Part shown: piece by piece, positions 8,309-15,046 of the stretch
How the letters are laid out: the number at the start of each line of letters is the position of its first letter
How positions within the stretch are numbered: position 1 is the first letter of the stretch
IMG/VR virus record: IMGVR_UViG_3300016486_000019
Coordinates: 6,853 to 34,482 of that record
Direction: 5' to 3' (one strand)
Origin: a virus
DNA length: 27,630 nucleotides
Translations under genes and position numbers: made by a program
Notes under the pieces: generated by a model
What the model was told of the DNA's origin: nothing
Databases searched by the model: none
What the model saw: only the letters and a program-made list of their open reading frames with translations

Positions 8309-8677
8309 ATGGCAAATACGTTTAGAGTTGTGACATTTGCAGCCGAACCAGCTTCCGCAGGCACTCCATATACTATGTATACGGTACCTGGTAGCACAAC
8401 AACAGTTGTCATTGGTTTGATTCTTGCAAATATACACACATCAGCAGTAACAGTAGAAGTAGAATTAGTTAGTGATACAGCAACAGGTGTAAATACAGGT
8501 GCAGCAGCAACTAATGGAACAGCATTTTTAGTTAAAGATGTGTCAATACCAGCAGGAAGTTCATTAGAACTTTTATCTGGTGGAAAAGTAATTTTACAAA
8601 CAACAGATATTCTTAGAGTAGATTGTTCAGTAGCTGATAAAGTTTCAGGTACACTTTCTATAATGGAAATAACATAG
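8309..8677 (+). CDS. Small beta-rich virion protein
   Basis: The 122-residue product begins MANTFRVVTFAAEP and alternates Val, Thr and Ala throughout, with VVIGLILANIHTSAVTVEVE in the middle and VDCSVADKVSGTLSIMEIT at the end. This is the look of a small beta-sandwich. Similar proteins occur next to fibre genes in marine myo- and podoviruses, where I know them only as structural unknowns. An AGAGGA ribosome site lies 11 bases before the ATG. It could be a fibre accessory or head decoration protein; position favours the former. Confidence 0.5.
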   Translation: MANTFRVVTFAAEPASAGTPYTMYTVPGSTTTVVIGLILANIHTSAVTVEVELVSDTATGVNTGAAATNGTAFLVKDVSIPAGSSLELLSGGKVILQTTDILRVDCSVADKVSGTLSIMEIT

Positions 8678-8686
8678 GATTAATTT

Positions 8687-9376
8687 ATGAGTTATATTGG
8701 AAAAAGTCCTGCAAACGTAGCATTAGCAGCTAGTGATATTGCAGATGGTGCAATAACTACAGCAAAAATAGCTGCAGATGCAGTAACAGATGCTAAGATA
8801 GCAGATGATGTAGTTGGAACAGAACATTTAACTGCTAATGAAGTAGACACAACTGCTCTTGGGGCAGATGCTGTTACAGGTGCACAACTTGCAGATAATG
8901 CTGTAAATTCAGAACACTACACAGATGCTAGTATTGATTTAGCTCACATGAGTATTAACTCTATAGATAGTGATCAGTATGTAGATGGTAGTATTGATAC
9001 AGCACACATAGCTGATGCACAAATTAACGAAGCTAAAATGTTAATTTCTAACGCACCAACAAATGGATATTTTTTATCAGCACAATCTGGCAATACTGGT
9101 GGAATGACTTGGGTTGAAGTACCAGCAGCAGACTTTAGTGCAGTTGGAGAACATCTTTTACCAAGTACAGATGATACTTATGATTTAGGAAGTGCAACTA
9201 AACAATGGTCTAACATTTATACTGGAGATTTGCATTTATCTAATGAATCTAAATCGACAGGTAACTCTGTTGATGGCACAAACGGAAATTGGACTATTCA
9301 AGAGGGTAATGACGATCTATTCATTCTTAATAATAAATCAGGCAAGAAATACAAGTTTAAACTAGAGGAGATTTAA
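8687..9376 (+). CDS. Repeat-containing tail fibre protein
   Basis: Residues about 17-117 consist of imperfect ten-residue repeats built on D-A-(V/I)-x-x-x-x-I-A-D (for example DGAITTAKIA, DAVTDAKIAD, DNAVNSEHYT, DGSIDTAHIA), a slender fibre-shaft pattern widespread in marine phages. Residues about 150-229 carry a separate end domain: LLPSTDDTYDLGSATKQWSN then NWTIQEGNDDLFILNN and a Lys-rich terminus. The D-L-G-S-x-x-x-x-W motif is shared by many fibre tips. GAGGAG inside the last codons provides the ribosome site for the next gene. It probably forms a shaft displaying a receptor-binding end. Confidence 0.65.
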   Translation: MSYIGKSPANVALAASDIADGAITTAKIAADAVTDAKIADDVVGTEHLTANEVDTTALGADAVTGAQLADNAVNSEHYTDASIDLAHMSINSIDSDQYVDGSIDTAHIADAQINEAKMLISNAPTNGYFLSAQSGNTGGMTWVEVPAADFSAVGEHLLPSTDDTYDLGSATKQWSNIYTGDLHLSNESKSTGNSVDGTNGNWTIQEGNDDLFILNNKSGKKYKFKLEEI

Positions 9377-9378
9377 GC

Positions 9379-10002
9379 ATGGCAATAATCTCTAATGCAA
9401 CAACGATTGCAGATGCTGGTGCATTTTCAGTTAGTTTAGGTTCAATGGTTCACATTAAAACTTTAACTGCTAGTAGTTCAGCTACATTAAGTTTTGTTGA
9501 TGGTACAGCAGATGTTGTATTAGATGATACTTATCCTATTTATGTTTTTAAATTTATTAATATTCACCCAGCAACTAATGGAACAACATTTCAATTTAAT
9601 ATGAGTATAGATAGTGGAAGTAATTATAATGTAACAAAAACAACAACTGCATTTAGACCATTTCATTACGAAAGTGATAGTACACCAGAGTTAGCTTACG
9701 AATCATATGAAGATTTAGCACAATCAACAGCTTTCCAAACTATTGTTACAAATTTAGGTAATGCTGATGATGAAAATTCAGGTGGAAGTATGACTTTATT
9801 CAATCCATCTTCAACTACATTTGTAAAACATTTTATATCTAGCACTAATATGTGTCATAGCAGTGCTTACCCAGCAAGTGTAAATTGGCATATAGCTGGG
9901 TATGGAAACACAACAAGTGCTGTAGATGCAATAAGATTTCAAATGTTATCAGGAAACATAGACGCTGGTCAAATTAAACTCTACGGAATAAAGGATAATT
10001 AA
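9379..10002 (+). CDS. Adhesin-like virion protein, paralogue A
   Basis: This 207-residue protein is the first of three tandem paralogues. Shared blocks are TLSFVDGT (36-43), VVLDDTY (46-52), DSGSNYNV.KTTT (78-90), LFNP.STTFVKHFI (140-153), AGYGNTTSAV (173-182) and SGNID.G.I.LYGI (191-204). Segments 91-112 and 155-172 differ between copies. The sequence looks all-beta, with no enzyme motif. Its place after the fibre genes suggests receptor-binding tips or fibre decorations. The ribosome site GAGGAG lies in the end of the preceding gene. Function is inferred. Confidence 0.6.
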   Translation: MAIISNATTIADAGAFSVSLGSMVHIKTLTASSSATLSFVDGTADVVLDDTYPIYVFKFINIHPATNGTTFQFNMSIDSGSNYNVTKTTTAFRPFHYESDSTPELAYESYEDLAQSTAFQTIVTNLGNADDENSGGSMTLFNPSSTTFVKHFISSTNMCHSSAYPASVNWHIAGYGNTTSAVDAIRFQMLSGNIDAGQIKLYGIKDN

Positions 10003-10005
10003 ATC

Positions 10006-10632
10006 ATGGCAGTAATATCAAACGGAACAACTTTAATAGACAATGGTATTTTAGATGCAGCAATACCAACTGGTAAAATGACTTTAATTAAAACCTTAAC
10101 TGCTTCAAGTTCATCAACCTTATCATTTGTAGATGGTACATCTGATGTAGTTCTTGATGACACCTATGATGAGTATGTATTTACTTTTAATAATATTCAC
10201 CCAGAAACTGATGCAGTACAATTTGAATTTAATTTAAGCACAGATTCTGGAAGTAACTACAATGTTGCTAAAACAACTACAGCATTTAGAGCTGGTCAAT
10301 ATGAAAATAACAGTGGTTCTTTTTTTGCTTATTTGACTGGTGCAGATTTAGCACAAGGAACAGGATTTCAACGTTTAGAAGAAGGTGACTCTATGGGTAA
10401 TGACAACGACCAATGTTTAGGTGGAACTTTAACATTATTTAATCCAGCTTCAACTACGTTTGTTAAACATTTTATTGCAAGAACTAATAATGCACATTGG
10501 GTTGATGTTAGCACAGATGGTTTTTTTGCTGGGTACGGAAACACAACAAGTGCAGTAAATGCTATTCAATTTAAAATGTCATCAGGCAACATAGATAGTG
10601 GAGTAATAAAATTATATGGGATTGGGGGATAG
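10006..10632 (+). CDS. Adhesin-like virion protein, paralogue B
   Basis: The second of the three paralogues (208 residues) begins MAVISNGTTLIDNG, three bases after the stop of copy A, with AAGGAT as ribosome site. It keeps all the shared blocks (TLSFVDGT, VVLDDTY, DSGSNYNV, LFNPASTTFVKHFI, AGYGNTTSAV, SGNIDSG). It differs most between FRAGQYENNSGSFF and GNDNDQC, and again around TNNAHWVDVSTDG. The pattern of fixed framework with variable loops fits duplicated receptor-binding proteins exploring different surface targets. Alternatively all three could assemble into one hetero-oligomer. Confidence 0.6.
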   Translation: MAVISNGTTLIDNGILDAAIPTGKMTLIKTLTASSSSTLSFVDGTSDVVLDDTYDEYVFTFNNIHPETDAVQFEFNLSTDSGSNYNVAKTTTAFRAGQYENNSGSFFAYLTGADLAQGTGFQRLEEGDSMGNDNDQCLGGTLTLFNPASTTFVKHFIARTNNAHWVDVSTDGFFAGYGNTTSAVNAIQFKMSSGNIDSGVIKLYGIGG

Positions 10633-10686
10633 ATGGCTTTTAATAAATTAAAAGAAATTCACAAAGGAGATTATTCATGGCTTTAA
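10633..10686 (+). pseudogene. 17-codon ORF, possible remnant of a fibre gene start
   Basis: An ATG directly after the stop of paralogue B opens a 17-residue frame, MAFNKLKEIHKGDYSWL, that ends inside the start of paralogue C. The opening MAFNKLK resembles N-termini I have seen on marine phage virion proteins. It also carries the ribosome site (AAAGGAGA) for paralogue C. It may be the leftover 5' end of a gene deleted when the paralogues were rearranged, or simply a leader peptide. Confidence 0.3.
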
Positions 10687-11294
10687 TTAGTAATGGTTCA
10701 ACAATATTTGATAATGGAAGTATGGCTTCTGGTTTTGGTGGAAGTATGACATTTATTAAAAAGCTAACAGCTTCTGGTTCTGCTACTTTATCTTTTGTAG
10801 ATGGTACGGATGGAGTGGTGTTAGATGATACTTATAAAGAGTATGTATTTACATTTAAGAATATTCACCCAAGTGCAACAGGTGAATTAAATTTTCAGTT
10901 TAATTTAAGTTCAGATAGTGGAAGTAATTATAATGTAACAAAAACAACAACTTTTTTTAAAGCACAACATAATGAAGCTGACAATATTGCTGATATGGAA
11001 TATGTACCGTCTAAAGATTTAGCACAAGGCACAGGATTTCAAGGACTTTCTATGGATTTGGGTTATGGTAATGATGAATGTTTAAGTGGTTCTTTAACAT
11101 TATTTAATCCAAGTTCTACAACTTTTGTTAAGCACTTTATATCAAGAACAACTCATTATATGAATAGTAGTAGAGCAATTGATATTAATATTGCTGGTTA
11201 TGGAAATACAACAAGTGCAGTAGACGCAATAAGATTTAAAATAGACTCTGGCAATATAGATGCTGGAGATATTTGCCTATATGGTATTGCTTAA
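10677..11294 (+). CDS. Adhesin-like virion protein, paralogue C
   Basis: The third paralogue (205 residues) starts MALISNGSTIFDNG behind a strong AAAGGAGATT ribosome site. It retains TLSFVDGT, VVLDDTY, NIHP, DSGSNYNVTKTTT, LAQGTGFQ, LFNPSSTTFVKHFI, AGYGNTTSAV and SGNIDAG. Its variable segments (KAQHNEADNIADMEY and TTHYMNSSRAIDIN) differ from both other copies. LAQGTGFQ and the VFTFxNIHP block are closer to copy B than to A, hinting that B and C separated most recently. The gene ends at a short direct repeat (11286-11323). Confidence 0.6.
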   Translation: MALISNGSTIFDNGSMASGFGGSMTFIKKLTASGSATLSFVDGTDGVVLDDTYKEYVFTFKNIHPSATGELNFQFNLSSDSGSNYNVTKTTTFFKAQHNEADNIADMEYVPSKDLAQGTGFQGLSMDLGYGNDECLSGSLTLFNPSSTTFVKHFISRTTHYMNSSRAIDINIAGYGNTTSAVDAIRFKIDSGNIDAGDICLYGIA

Positions 11295-11323
11295 CATTCA
11301 ATGCTGTTAGGCATTGCTTAACA
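11286..11323 (+). repeat. Short direct repeat with hairpin after paralogue C
   Basis: ATTGCTTAACA occurs at 11286-11296, containing the stop codon of paralogue C, and again at 11313-11323. Between and across them CAATGC (11299-11304), loop TGTTAG, GCATTG (11311-11316) forms a perfect six-pair hairpin. No U-run follows, so it is not a convincing terminator. The repeat may be a scar of recombination or slippage in the paralogue region. Confidence 0.5.
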
Positions 11324-11346
11324 ATTAACAACAACAAAGGAAAACA

Positions 11347-11634
11347 ATGACAAGACATCATAATATAAACGGAAACATAGTACCTTTTACTGCTGAAGAA
11401 GAAGCAGCAAGAGATACTGAAGAAGCAACTTTTGCAAGTGGTGCGTTCGATAGAGCAATGGCAGATTTAAGACAAAAAAGAAATAGTTTATTAGCTGCTA
11501 CAGATTATTTAGCTTTATCAGATAATACTTTAAGTGCAGGTATGAGTGCATACAGAACTGCATTAAGAGATCTACCAGATGGTAAAGATACAGTTGCAAA
11601 GTGTGAAAACGCTACGTTTCCAACTAAACCTTAA
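11347..11634 (+). CDS. Probable tail fibre assembly chaperone
   Basis: The 95-residue protein has a charged N-terminus (FTAEEEAARDTEEATF), then a helical segment LRQKRNSLLAATDYLAL (about 41-57), the motif YRTALRDLPDG (about 68-78) and an end FPTKP. The R-x-x-L-L-A-x-x-D...Y-R-x-A-L-R-D-(L/I)-P...F-P-x-x-P arrangement is typical of small phage tail assembly chaperones (Pfam Phage_tail_APC-like). Such proteins help fold or attach distal tail parts. It follows the fibre and adhesin genes directly, as expected. Ribosome site AAAGGAAA; the stop overlaps the next ATG (TAATG). Confidence 0.7.
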   Translation: MTRHHNINGNIVPFTAEEEAARDTEEATFASGAFDRAMADLRQKRNSLLAATDYLALSDNTLSAGMSAYRTALRDLPDGKDTVAKCENATFPTKP

Positions 11635-11768
11635 TGGCTAAACAAAATTTTTCACACTATATAAAAAGAGATAGACCACCAAAGAGACCAGGGGTTCATA
11701 AGAAATCAATGAATAAAGATGAGAAACGTCAAATGAAACTAACAAGATATAAAGGACAAGGAAGATAA
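11634..11768 (+). CDS. Tiny basic conserved phage protein (44 aa)
   Basis: The ATG overlaps the chaperone stop (TAATG). The 44-residue product MAKQNFSHYIKRDRPPKRPG then continues with HKKSMNKDEKRQMKL and ends KGQGR. About one third of residues are Lys or Arg, with almost no hydrophobic core, suggesting a nucleic-acid- or protein-binding peptide rather than a folded enzyme. I recognise near-identical tiny proteins from other marine phages at the same place before the internal virion genes, always of unknown role. A clean stop and tight packing (two bases before the next ATG) support it as real. Confidence 0.6.
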   Translation: MAKQNFSHYIKRDRPPKRPGVHKKSMNKDEKRQMKLTRYKGQGR

Positions 11769-11770
11769 AC

Positions 11771-12784
11771 ATGGTAGCAACAGTAGACACAGTAGCATTA
11801 CAGACAGGCTCAGTTAAACCTACATCTAGTAATCAAACTACATCAAGTAAAGCTACTTCACTGATTGAGTCTATAGTAGCTAATCCTACTATGCCTACGG
11901 GGACTACTATATCTCCACAATTACAAAACGTAGCAACAAATGAATTAATGAGTACTACAGGAGTTAGTGGTAGTGCAGCAGCAGCTTTACCTACAACTAC
12001 AGCAGCACCTACAATAGCAGGAACTACAGCACCTACAAGTACAGCTTCAACAGTACCTACAGCACAGACAGCTAATACTTATACACAAGCTGGAGTAGCA
12101 GGATCAACTCCTACTATGACTGCAGCTACAGGAACTGTAACAGCACCAGCAGTAGCACAAACAGGTGCAGTATCTACAGACTCTACAGTTAGAGGTCAGT
12201 TAGCAAGTTTACAAAGTGATGTTGAAACAGCAGTAGCAGCAGGAGATCCTTTACCCGTATGGGCTAGAGGTGCAGCTAAAGCAACTGAAGCAGCTATGGC
12301 TAATAGAGGTATGAGTCAAAGTTCTATGGCAGCTGAGGCATTAGCCGAAGGTATTATGAACTCTGCTATACCAATTGCTAAAGCAGATGCAGATACTTAT
12401 AAGCAAATGATATTTCAGAATCTTGCAAACAATCAACAAGCTGCAATTACAAATGCACAATCATATTTACAAATGGATATGCAAAACTTGTCTAATACAC
12501 AACAAGCTAGTTTATCTAACATGCAAGCAAGACAATCATTTTTATTATCAGATCAATCAGCAGCAAATGCAGCTTATCAGTTTAATGCTACTAGTCAGAA
12601 TCAAGTTAATCAATTCTATGATAACATGTCTTCTCAAATGTCAGAACAAAATGCAGCTAGAAATGATGCTATGGCACAGTATTCAGCTAGTGAAGCAAAT
12701 AAAATTTCAGCATTAAATGCACAGAATACAGTACAAGTAGAAGAAGCTAATGCAGCAAAGAGAGTCTGCTATCAATCAGTTTAA
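11771..12784 (+). CDS. Internal virion protein, N-terminal part (frame broken)
   Basis: The first 140 residues are Ala/Thr/Pro/Ser-rich low complexity. From about residue 160 (VWARGAAKATEAAMANRGMS) the protein is a Gln/Asn/Ala-rich helix with repeated units such as NLANNQQAAI, NLSNTQQASL and MQARQSFLL, a pattern typical of podovirus internal core/ejection proteins. The last eight codons (KRVCYQSV) look out of frame: the natural continuation lies in the frame of 12750-13145. Both parts together would give about 458 residues. The break sits in an AG dinucleotide tract at 12759-12764. Role in the ejection apparatus is inferred from composition and position. Confidence 0.65.
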   Translation: MVATVDTVALQTGSVKPTSSNQTTSSKATSLIESIVANPTMPTGTTISPQLQNVATNELMSTTGVSGSAAAALPTTTAAPTIAGTTAPTSTASTVPTAQTANTYTQAGVAGSTPTMTAATGTVTAPAVAQTGAVSTDSTVRGQLASLQSDVETAVAAGDPLPVWARGAAKATEAAMANRGMSQSSMAAEALAEGIMNSAIPIAKADADTYKQMIFQNLANNQQAAITNAQSYLQMDMQNLSNTQQASLSNMQARQSFLLSDQSAANAAYQFNATSQNQVNQFYDNMSSQMSEQNAARNDAMAQYSASEANKISALNAQNTVQVEEANAAKRVCYQSV

Positions 12785-13145
12785 CTCTACAATACAAAAT
12801 CAAAGAGACCAATTTAACGTTAACAATCAGAGAGAAATAGATCAGTCTAATGTAGTTTGGAGAAGAGGTATTAACACTGCAAACACTGCAGCAGTTAATG
12901 CAAGTAATCAAACTAATGCACAAAATCTACTAGGTTTATCTAACTGGGCAATGTCAGCAGCATGGCAACAATGGAGAGATGAAGCTTCATGGGTTAATAC
13001 TGCTTCTGAGAATGAACAGAATAGAAATCATAATTTAGCAATGGCTGCACTTGAAAGATCTACAGCAATAGATTTATCAGATCAGGCATCTAAAGATTCT
13101 ATGTATCAGATGATAGGTAAGTTTGGTTTTAATTTATTTAATTAA
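12750..13145 (+). CDS. Internal virion protein, C-terminal part (frame broken)
   Basis: The 131-codon frame begins with ATG at 12750, inside the previous frame and without a convincing ribosome site. Its content continues the Gln/Asn/Ala-rich helical pattern (SAINQFNSTIQNQRDQFN) and then has a Trp-rich stretch (NVVWRRGINTANTAAVN, WAMSAAWQQWRDEASW) and an end MIGKFGFNLFN. This reads as the C-terminal half of one protein with 11771-12784, not as an independent gene. If translated alone it would lack the N-terminal region. The Trp-rich segment may contact membrane or other ejection proteins; that is inference. Confidence 0.6.
   Translation: MQQRESAINQFNSTIQNQRDQFNVNNQREIDQSNVVWRRGINTANTAAVNASNQTNAQNLLGLSNWAMSAAWQQWRDEASWVNTASENEQNRNHNLAMAALERSTAIDLSDQASKDSMYQMIGKFGFNLFN
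12758..12764 (+). other. Frame junction: possible -2 recoding site or AG indel
   Basis: The bases AAGAGAG are read AAG AGA G in the upstream frame. Moving back two bases places the same tRNA on another AGA (12759-12761), and decoding then continues GAG TCT GCT ATC, giving R-E-S-A-I-N-Q in the downstream frame. Loss of one AG unit from the gene, or from the assembly, would look the same. The sequence cannot decide between slippage, mutation and error. Confidence 0.5.
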
Positions 13146-13157
13146 TAGGAGAGTATA

Positions 13158-13493
13158 ATGGCGTTTAGTTTATCAAGTATATTTAAAAAGGGAGTAACAG
13201 CAGCTGCAACATGGGCAGGAAATGCAATTGGTGGACCTACAGGTGGTAAAATAGGTGGTGCATTAGCATCTAGCCTTATGGGTAAAGGCGGAGTTGGTGG
13301 AGATTATCAAATACAAAGTACTGCTGTTCAAGCACCAAGTTATGGTGGTAGAATGGGTAGAGAAAGATCTGATGAAGCTGGTAGTACTGGAGTTGCTAAA
13401 ACTGTAGATGGTAAAGATTTAAATTACGAATGGGAAAGAAGACTAATGAATGCCATGGGTAAAGACAGAGAATATAAAAGAGATTTAACATAG
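13158..13493 (+). CDS. Small glycine-zipper virion protein
   Basis: The 111-residue product has an N-terminal amphipathic start (MAFSLSSIFKKGVTAAATWA) and then a glycine-zipper stretch GNAIGGPTGGKIGGALASSL (about residues 21-40), a pattern found in peptides that insert into or cross membranes. The C-terminal half is polar and charged (YGGRMGRERSDEAGS, WERRLMNAMGKDREYK). It sits inside the internal virion gene block behind a GGAGAG ribosome site. A role in membrane penetration during DNA entry is plausible from the zipper and position. No named family recognised. Confidence 0.55.
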   Translation: MAFSLSSIFKKGVTAAATWAGNAIGGPTGGKIGGALASSLMGKGGVGGDYQIQSTAVQAPSYGGRMGRERSDEAGSTGVAKTVDGKDLNYEWERRLMNAMGKDREYKRDLT

Positions 13494-13500
13494 GAAATAT

Positions 13501-14019
13501 ATGGATCAATTTAAAGAAGCACCGAATAACCCTTTTGACGCACCAGTTCCTGGTCAAGGAATGACAGATAAACCAGGTAATTATCCCTGGGAACATCCAC
13601 CACAGTACACAGATACTATGGAAGCTACAGAATTTGTTTGGGATAAATTGACTGAACCACAATTTGCTGAGCAAGTTATTGGTATGTTAGATGCAGGTAT
13701 TCCTGTAGAAGCTATTGGAAGAATTATTGTATTTAGTGGATTTTCAGAAGGTAAGTGGACTCCTGATGTTGCATTTATTATTACAGAACCTATTATGAAA
13801 ATGATAGCTACAATTGGTATTCAAGGTGGTGTTAAGAAATTTAGAATATCTACACAAGATTTAACAAATAATAGAGAGATGAAATCTATATTAGATGTTA
13901 AGAAAAACAAAGCAGAATTTGAGAAAGCTAGTAAAGGTGTACAAGCAGAAATAGAAAAACAACCTGAACAAAAAGGTTTAATGGCTGCACCACAACCTAA
14001 AGAAGAGGAGATGGTATAA
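13501..14019 (+). CDS. Conserved marine phage protein, unknown function
   Basis: The 172-residue protein begins MDQFKEAPNNPFDAPVPGQG, continues with NYPWEHPPQYTDTMEATEFV, and then has a compact central domain with FAEQVIGMLDAGIPVEAIGR and FIITEPIMKMIATIGIQGG (about residues 55-110). The C-terminus is a Lys/Glu-rich probable coiled coil. Similar PWEHPP-containing proteins occur in many marine phages next to internal virion genes, with no known role. The stop overlaps the next ATG (TAATG), indicating coupled translation with the 341-residue neighbour. No membrane segment or catalytic motif is clear. Confidence 0.55.
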   Translation: MDQFKEAPNNPFDAPVPGQGMTDKPGNYPWEHPPQYTDTMEATEFVWDKLTEPQFAEQVIGMLDAGIPVEAIGRIIVFSGFSEGKWTPDVAFIITEPIMKMIATIGIQGGVKKFRISTQDLTNNREMKSILDVKKNKAEFEKASKGVQAEIEKQPEQKGLMAAPQPKEEEMV

Positions 14020-15044
14020 TGGCAATAGATTTTGGAAGAATGATACAGGGTGTAGCTACAGGTGCTATGGGTCAATTTAATGCAGAAGTAGCAGCTAAAG
14101 ATAAAATGAAAGGTGAGATTATTCAAAGAGCAGGTTTAAACTTTTATGAAAATACTTTACCAGACTTTGAGAAAAAAGAAAAATCTAGAAAAGAAACTTA
14201 TGATAAACTCTCTGGACAATTTGGTGTAGACGTAGCAGAATTTATGGGTCAGAATAATTTTATTACAGGTGATGCTAATGATTATAAAAATATTTTAATT
14301 CAACTAGGTGATAACCCAGAAATTAAAGCAGATAAATTAAAACAATATTTAAAAACTACAGATAGTAGTTATACAAAAAGAGCTGAAAGTAGATTTGATG
14401 CTATAAAAGAAAGAGAAAAAACTATTATGGGATTAACTACAGGTGACTCTAAGATTGGTACTATGACTGCACAGTTACAGATACCCGAGTCTACTCCTAT
14501 AACTGAGACTACAGAAGAAGTTGTTACACCAGCTGTTGAAGGAACACAAGTTGGACCACAGGTAACTGAAGCTGTACCAGAAAAAACAGAAATGAAGACA
14601 ACTGCTTTACCTACATATGAGGAAATATTTGGGGATGGTAAAGAGAAAGTGGAACGTAATTTCTTTAATTTAAAAAGAGAAGATGTAGTATCTTTAAAAG
14701 GTGATTTTGATAAAGAATATAAAACTAAATATTTAAATCCTTTAACTGGACTGAGAGAAGACACAAAAAGATTTAAAGAAGATTATGATAATCTCCCAGA
14801 TGCAGAAAAAGCAGAACAAACTTTAGGTGGCTATGTTTATAATAGGCATTTTAGAGAAAATTATTTACCGAGTGTAGGTTATACATATGGTACTGCAGCA
14901 GCAGAAGCATCAGAGCCACCAGAAATAGCAAAAGGTAGACTTTATATAGATATGTATAAAGCTAATGGTGATGATAAAATGGTTGAGGAAGTTAGAACCC
15001 GTTTAAAAAATGCAGGTTTTGATCTTACAAAATATAGTTTATAA
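14019..15044 (+). CDS. Internal virion-type hypothetical protein
   Basis: The 341-residue protein starts MAIDFGRMIQGVATGAMGQF, a weakly hydrophobic helix, followed by long charged helices (VAAKDKMKGEII, FEKKEKSRKETYDKL). Around residues 150-195 it is Thr/Pro/Val/Glu-rich and probably disordered, then a charged C-terminal helical domain follows (REDVVSLKGDFDKEYKTKYL). No catalytic motif is visible. It lies between two internal virion candidates and two bases before the giant ejection protein, so it likely belongs to the internal core ejected with the DNA. I cannot match it to a specific T7 gp14/gp15 family member. Confidence 0.5.
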   Translation: MAIDFGRMIQGVATGAMGQFNAEVAAKDKMKGEIIQRAGLNFYENTLPDFEKKEKSRKETYDKLSGQFGVDVAEFMGQNNFITGDANDYKNILIQLGDNPEIKADKLKQYLKTTDSSYTKRAESRFDAIKEREKTIMGLTTGDSKIGTMTAQLQIPESTPITETTEEVVTPAVEGTQVGPQVTEAVPEKTEMKTTALPTYEEIFGDGKEKVERNFFNLKREDVVSLKGDFDKEYKTKYLNPLTGLREDTKRFKEDYDNLPDAEKAEQTLGGYVYNRHFRENYLPSVGYTYGTAAAEASEPPEIAKGRLYIDMYKANGDDKMVEEVRTRLKNAGFDLTKYSL

Positions 15045-15046
15045 TT

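Noticed and set aside
9379-11294. Diversity-generating retroelement acting on the adhesin paralogues
   Set aside because: No reverse transcriptase, accessory gene or template/variable repeat pair is present in the window.
11299-11316. Hairpin after paralogue C as a terminator
   Set aside because: The stem is only six pairs and no U-tract follows; the downstream chaperone gene appears to be in the same operon.
12423-12716. 97-codon plus-strand frame inside the internal virion gene
   Set aside because: It is an out-of-frame shadow of the Gln/Asn-rich repeats, with no ribosome site.
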